Shown here one piece after another: positions 58,356 through 64,000 of a stretch of DNA of 64,000 nucleotides. The notes under the pieces were generated by a model. The model saw nothing but the letters and a program-made list of their open reading frames with translations, was not told the origin of the DNA and searched no databases. Made by a program: the position numbers and the translations under genes. Numbering within the stretch: the stretch's first letter is position 1; each line of letters starts with the position of its first letter. Source of the stretch: Lethocerus indicus (lineage: Eukaryota > Arthropoda > Insecta > Hemiptera > Belostomatidae); contig JACDQD010000009.1 in assembly GCA_019843655.1 (NCBI GenBank), positions 3,475,204 through 3,539,203 of the forward strand, in the 5' to 3' direction.

Positions 58356-60219
58356 ATTACTTGATAATCCCTATCACAAAACACATTTCAGGGTTGCCCT
58401 GGAGGGCGCTAAGAATTTTGAAAATCAGGTCTAGAGACGTTCAGAAATCCCGAATTTCCGGGACAGAATCCGGTTAGTATTCAATCCTGTACATTTCGTA
58501 TTCGATCGCGATCCCTCTTTATGAATCGGCAGAATCTCGTATCTCGTAAATCCGACGGCCGTTCATAATTCATAACCGGCCTTCCTTGCGGGAAGAACGC
58601 ATCGGTGTGTATTTCATTAGGGTCCATTAACTGTATACAGAAGTAGGGCGGAGGAGATCAAAAGGGAGGACGGGGCGTAAAGTTCGCCCACAGAGGGGAC
58701 TCGTACCCGTCCCGGTGCTTCTACTCTTGGAACACCTGTAAGCCCCGGTGAATCTCATATGCATAGAGATTGAATGCTATTTTTCAACCTGGAATACTTA
58801 GAGAATTCTCCCTTTGCATTCACGTATTAAACGATACCGATTCGGACTGACGTACGTAACTTATAGTCACGCGTACTTACGTCGCGTACTTTACTTTATT
58901 TGTCGTAATGAATAGAGAGGAGAAAATCTCTGCATCGTATCTATAATATTAAAACTCTAGAGGTGGGTAACGAAATCTGGTACGTTGCACATTTCTGGAA
59001 AAAAAAACACAAAATTTCTTCACGTCAAAAGAGGCAGAATTGTGTACGGTTTTAAATTCCACAAAAGATTTTCAGAAACATCGATTTTTTTCCTTTTAAT
59101 CAAATATTGATGGGACAAAAAATGTTTGTCGGGCAATTTCGGAAGAAATATCTTTGAATCGGTCCCCGTCGTCCAGATGGCCCCTCCTAATCCGATTTGC
59201 AAAAATCTCAAAAATATCGATAGCACAGTCAAGGTTAAATTTTCGTCTTGAGCCCGAACAGGATTTTTTAGTATAAGGGGCCGAATTTAGGGACAGTTCG
59301 ACTGCCGTATTTCACGATTAGAGTGGGATTTAGTGCGATATTTTGGACTTAAAGTAGTTAAAGAATCCTCGACAACGGATCACAACTACCACTTCGTAAC
59401 AAATTAATAATTTACAACTTTATTTTCAAAAACCGAAAAGGGTCTACGGAACCGTGTAGATATTGCTTCATATCTGAAGATCATATTTTTCTTAAGCGTG
59501 GATAGAAGAAACCGGGTGTAGACTCGCCCTGAAAACAGATAAAACTGAACGAGTGGAAGCCCACTAATTGCTCTTAAGCACGCGAGACAACGCAGGCGTA
59601 CAACGCATTGTTTCAGTTGCATCGAATCATGAATAAAATTTCAGATTCAGAAACACTCGTTTCGCCGCGCTCTGTTCCACTTAGAAGAGTTATTGTACAA
59701 CAGACGTTGTTGGGAGAACAATGCCTACGGGCCTTTAAACACCGTACTTCATAAACGAAGAACGGATATGACCACTATATCATTAGGACCAAATGTTGGA
59801 GAAAAGTTTATGATTTTATTTTTATACTCGCACGAAACAGGCGAGAGAGGTGTTGATTTAATTGGAAAATTATGCGGTTATTATCATCCCCAATTATTTC
59901 TACTAATTAATACAAAAGTTCCGAATATATAATATGTATAATGTATAATTAGATTAACATTTCTGATTATGTATAATTTTATAGAAATTTGAATATGACT
60001 GTAGGCTGAATATGACCTGTACACAGCCCTACTTTCATGGTCGGTGAATTCGTGACAAATATCCACACGTTATTTCCATTTTTATTAGATTATTCGTTGA
60101 CTGCAGGTCGATAATGCAGTTGTAAATTAGTAATTTGTTAGCTAGCGAAAGTTGAGATATATTTTCGAGGAGTCTGAGTAACAGTTTGTAAATTTTAGTA
60201 ACTGGTAATTGGAAATTTG
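58356..60219. other. DNA without recognised genes
   Basis: No supportable gene; the open frames at 59.0-60.1 kb have no recognised domains. Confidence 0.5.
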
Positions 60220-60231
60220 AGTCTTTAGAAT

Positions 60232-60581
60232 AACATACCTGTTTTGTGGTCTGTGAGTTGTTGGAATAACGTAGATTTGTGTTTCTGTCTCCTCTCGCTT
60301 TTTCTAGACCGGTTTCGGCCGCTCGCCGTCTTCAGTAGCGGTGTTAATCACTGTTGGCACTTCGCATGTTTTCGGGGCATAATCGCTGCACTGTCACTGT
60401 CACTTTCAAACTGACAACCACCACAGTACAAATGGTGACAGTGACAGTGCAGTGAGGTTGTCCGAAAAACATGCAAAGTGCCAACAGTGACTAACACCGC
60501 TACTGAAGATGGCGAGCGGCCGAAACCGGTCTAGCAAAAGACCAAACCAGCGAGAGGAGACATAAAACACAAATCCACTGT
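60232..60581 (+). mobile_element. Polar foldback repeat, copy HH (extended end left)
   Basis: AACATACCTGTTTTGTGG at the left, both arms, a loop with CAAACTGACAACCACCACAG, and a right end at CCACTGT. AGTCTTTAGAAT (60220-60231) and AGTCATTAGTAT (60582-60593) match at 10 of 12 positions. Confidence 0.92.
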
Positions 60582-60593
60582 AGTCATTAGTAT

Positions 60594-61560
60594 GTTTTGG
60601 GTTCCAAGTTGGCCTTCTGTCCACAGTCCCAAGTACAGGACTTGATTTCCGATAGGAAGTGAGACTGGTCCAGGAAGACAGGAGGACGTCTTACTCCTTC
60701 CAAAAGGTTTTAAAATATCTAAAATTTAAATTTTCGGGACGACGAAAGGAAATTTCTTTTTAACTCGGAGGAAGTCTTTCAACTTTTGCAAACAATCAAA
60801 GTTTTACGGTCGAGTCGTTCCGCTCTCATAATTTGCATGGCCGATGGCCGTTCGCTGATTGAGAAGCTTCTCCACAGAACGATGAACAACTGGGAAATTG
60901 CAGCGCTCCGAGGAGTCCATTACTCTTGGAGACTTGGAGATGTTCTACTGGAATTTGAATAATTCAATCGCCTCCGGTATTCATTAACACAGCTTAAATC
61001 ATACGCCGTCTGCTTCCAGTTCTACTATTATAAGCGTCTTTCCGCAGATTGTCCAGCACTGGACTATAAACTAGGAAAATTATATTATGCAATAATGGAC
61101 CTCCTGAATCAGGTCCTTAACTAATATGAACCATACTGTTACTAAACTATGCGCGATCTTCAAAGTAAAAGGTATTTCCTCAATAAATACTCAAGCATGT
61201 TTGACTCATTTAAACAATAAATCCGTAAATTCTTCCCTGAAAAATGAACACACACAATGAAGTTTTGAAATTGAAGACAAATTCAGTTGATTACTTGGAT
61301 ATGCGGCATAGAAGACCGTTATTACAGTTATCAGACCAGTCATTAGAATTAATTTGTGTAGTTTATTCCCATAATAAGGAGGTCCGCGTTTTCGCCACTT
61401 GCGATGTGACGTCGGGTTTTTGTCCTCCGCGCATTTCACGAAATTCTCGCGTACCGAGCTATTTTATGCCCCGATTTTTATTTCGATAAAAAATATACAG
61501 TATTTTATTAGTATTTCATGTATTAGTTGAAAAGTCCGGGTGACGTCCCGGACGTCATCA
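60594..61560. other. DNA without recognised genes
   Basis: No gene or repeat was recognised. Confidence 0.5.
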
Positions 61561-61623
61561 TAAACTTTTATGATCGTAAATACACAATACCAAATAGGTT
61601 TGACTTTTACCAGTACCAGTGAC
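61561..61623 (+). mobile_element. Foldback loop-only fragment (II)
   Basis: TAAACTTTTATGATCGTAAA, TACACAATACCAAATAGG and TACCAGTACCAGTGACA match the AT loop of copy H with no arms attached. Confidence 0.8.
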
Positions 61624-61780
61624 ATAAATATTTCATAAAACAATTAGGAAGAAATTAAAGTTGGAAATACTGTCTAGGAAATAATAATTATGCTGTTTTA
61701 GTATTGCAAATCTTTTACATGAATTTCGTTATTCATATCATTAATTTCCTTATTACGATGCCTTAAGACACTGAAATAAT

Positions 61781-61938
61781 ACCGTAGAATAGACCGGTTT
61801 CGGTCGCTCGCCATCTTCAGTAGCCAGTGCAGTGAGGATGCCCGAAAACATAAAGTGCCAATAGTAACTAACATAGTTACTGGAGGTGGCGAGCAGCCGA
61901 AACCGGTCTAGCAAAAGACCACAAAAGAGGTATGTTAA
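61781..61938 (-). mobile_element. Polar foldback repeat, copy JJ
   Basis: ACCGTAG at the left, a deleted arm (AGACCGGTTTCGGTCGCTCG), a short right arm (TAGTTACTGGAGGTGGCGAG) and a truncated extension ACCACAAAAGAGGTATGTTAA. Confidence 0.85.
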
Positions 61939-62004
61939 ATTAATTAATAGGGTTTGCAGGATTTTATTTTACATTTTCAATTACGAAATCGGTCTATTAC
62001 AGAA

Positions 62005-62159
62005 TTTTGTTAATCGGCTTAAGTGTATGTCAGATTAACACCGCTACCGAAGATGGCGAGCGGCCGAAACCGGTCCAGCAAAAGACCGACACAGGAGACA
62101 GAAACGCAACAAATCTACGGTATTCCCTCGCAGACCAACAAAACAGTGATGTTAAACTA
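62005..62159 (-). mobile_element. Polar foldback repeat, copy KK (loop, right arm, extension)
   Basis: TTTTGTTAATCGGCTTAAGT (loop module shared with copy EE) precedes CACCGCTACCGAAGATGGCG, the right arm, and the extended end to GATGTTAAACTA. The left arm is missing. Confidence 0.88.
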
Positions 62160-63253
62160 ATACAAATATCATATTTCAAATATTAGTGGCTGAAGAAAGG
62201 GGGAAACACGAAAGGTAAACTTAAATTAAATCAGTAACTATAGCTGTTACTGATTGTATGTTTTTGATATATAAAAATAAAAAATATAACTCGTTTCCTA
62301 CCGGGGTCGAAAGCCATCCGGAGAACTGGTCGGGTTTTTGTCATAAGATCAACGCCGACGATTGCCAATCGGCTCATATTAGATCCGGTAAGTGTAAAAC
62401 ATTCCCCGTGTTCAGCTCGGCGCGGCCTATACAAGTAATAAGAATGAAAAGCCGGTCGGGGAATAATTGGAGCCGGGGAATGCATCGGACCGAGCGGACC
62501 GACCGGATCGGAAAACTAAACGCTTGAAAAGCCATAACGGGTCGGCACGGGATACGTCCCAACAGAATCAACGGACGGCATTATTACTTAATGGCGGCTG
62601 TGCTCCCGCCCCTTGGGGCAATTTGTCCCACGGGATCGAAGCGACAATATACGCATACTGATATACCCCGATACAATATACCCTCCTCTAACCATTTCTG
62701 GCCCCGACCTCTTCTCGAGACGCCTTCTTCGGCCTCCTCTTCCTCCAGGACACCATCTTCAGGAGGGTACTTAAACCATTTTAAAGCATCATAACGGCGG
62801 GACACCATACTGCTAGACTGTAGAAACGGAGTATATAAATAAATACGACACTTTAATTCGATGAAAATAATTTCCCCCGCTGTAAATAAAAATAATGTAA
62901 AGGGTGTGTAAAGGGGGGGCACATGTAAATATATCCATTAACAGATCTAATACTTAATAATAATTAATTAATTTGCCAGATTATTCGTAATTTTATAATC
63001 AATCGATTCCTTGTTTTAGACTGACTAATAATTACCCCAACATACATCATGTTCTCAACATGTTTTTAGTTCATTCTATTTTAAGTTTCATATCTACTAA
63101 ATTATAACTGAATATGCTTCATGAAAACATTCACTAGTCTGGTTCTTCAACATTAAATTGTGAAGTAATTTATTTTCTCCATGTCTTCCGGGCATTCTGG
63201 ACAACCTGGAGGCGTTGTTTACTGGTGGAATAGAAAAACATCGGTAGGTACTG
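62160..63253. other. DNA without recognised genes
   Basis: No supportable gene; several short unrecognised open frames. Confidence 0.5.
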
Positions 63254-63255
63254 TA

Positions 63256-63646
63256 GGGTGTACCAAAATTAACGCGAGATTTGAATTTGCCACAATTCCT
63301 GCAGTAAAGTCGGCAACCGTATTTAAAAAAATACCGTTTGACAGCCGATACTTTAGGGTCAGTACAAATGGGGCGTTACACGATATAACAACGTGTTTTT
63401 ATTGTTGGACAATATTTAAAAAATAATGTCAACTGTGAAATGCGTGAGAGCGTTTGTGTAACATCGACAAGTGGATGCGGATTTTTCGAACAAACTCATT
63501 TTCAGCGATGAAGCGCATTTTCACCTCGATGACTCCATTTGTACTGACCCTAAACTATCGGCTGTCAAAGGGTTTTTTAATACGGTCGCCAACTTTACTG
63601 CAAGAATGGTGGCAAATTCAAATTTCGCGTTAATTTTGGGACACCC
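63256..63646 (+). mobile_element. Tc1/mariner-like element with transposase catalytic fragment
   Basis: GGGTGTACCAAAATTAACGC at the left and GCGTTAATTTTGGGACACCC at the right are inverted ends; TA precedes the left end. Codons 63471-63536 read DADFSNKLIFSDEAHFHLD, the block around the first catalytic Asp of IS630/Tc1/mariner transposases. It then joins directly to the terminal region shared with 5618-5841, so most of the transposase is deleted. Confidence 0.85.
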
Positions 63647-63925
63647 TTTATACAATGAAACTGGTAAAAATAGAAAATAAAAAACAGATCAGAAGATAGT
63701 CTATATAATCATAGTGTCATTACTAAGAACAGTAACTGAAAGTTTATCCATTTGCCTATTCACAATGTAGTATAGCGTTACGGACGAAGCGCTCTACTCT
63801 TATTATATTTGCGTTTCATATTGTCAATAATACCAATACAAATACCTTAAAACTTATTTAATTGAACGTGAAAAATCATTAAATATTCCGAATAAGCTAT
63901 AATTTAAACTAAACGAAACATCGTA

Positions 63926-63974
63926 TAGTTCTCGCCTCCTCTCGCCGGTTTGGTCTTTCGCTGAACCGGTCTAG
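63926..63974 (+). mobile_element. Polar foldback repeat, copy LL (fragment)
   Basis: CTCGCCTCCTCTCGCCGGTT, GGTCTTTCGCTGAACCGGTC is the outer arm only, near the window end. The rest is lost or truncated. Confidence 0.75.
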
Positions 63975-64000
63975 AAAAACAGATTATATAAATAGGTATT

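Noticed and set aside
13341..60624. Recurrent small open frames such as MASGRNRSSKRPNRREETET on both strands
   Set aside because: They recur only because the foldback arms are repeated and palindromic. Frames are not conserved through the copies, and indels break them freely.

Overview
The window looks like nuclear DNA from an arthropod, most probably an insect. Evidence: spliced genes with GT-AG introns, one C2H2 zinc-finger gene with a phase-0 intron, and dense remnants of Jockey-type non-LTR retrotransposons and of mariner/Tc1, piggyBac and pogo-like DNA transposons set in AT-rich DNA. I cannot name the species. No tRNA, rRNA, CRISPR or bacterial operon structure was seen.

Layout. Positions 1-3.5 kb are non-coding with one Jockey fragment. 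Positions 3523-6751 (+) hold two exons of a poly-zinc-finger transcription factor (ten fingers, one split exactly across the intron); its 5' exons lie outside the window or were not recognised. Both exons show an apparent one-base frame break, more likely an assembly indel than decay. A TTAA-flanked piggyBac-like MITE sits 45 bp after the stop codon and supplies the first AATAAA. From 7.2 kb to the end I find no convincing host gene: this is a roughly 57-kb repeat-rich intergenic or very long intronic stretch.

The dominant feature of that stretch is one repeat family with about 38 copies or fragments. Each full copy is a long palindrome: two arms of about 150-200 bp (core GCTAGACCGGTTTCGG, CGCCATCTTCAGTAGCGG, CACTGCACTGTCACTGTCAC) around a variable loop. 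The family is polar: nearly every copy with two readable ends has an extra segment of about 45 bp (TAGTTTAACATACCTG ... GGTTGGAATACC) on only one end, while the other end stops near CTACGG. Ten copies are bracketed by direct repeats of 10-12 bp (Y, FF and GG exact 12-mers), so they are inserted mobile elements. Loops come in interchangeable modules, and the same module is found in both orientations relative to the polar end, as expected if the inverted arms recombine and flip the loop. One copy has become a 12-bp minisatellite, and one is a larger palindrome that includes host flank. I recognise no superfamily; this is the best candidate for something undescribed.

Other mobile DNA: three mariner MITEs keeping the end of a transposase frame, two Tc1/mariner-like MITEs (one with a catalytic-domain fragment), a 666-bp piggyBac derivative with transposase pieces in opposite orientations, a 355-bp pogo/Tigger-like MITE with repeated subterminal motifs, Jockey 3' fragments all on the + strand, an unknown inverted-repeat pair at 14.9 and 17.9 kb, and GA, TA and CA microsatellites.
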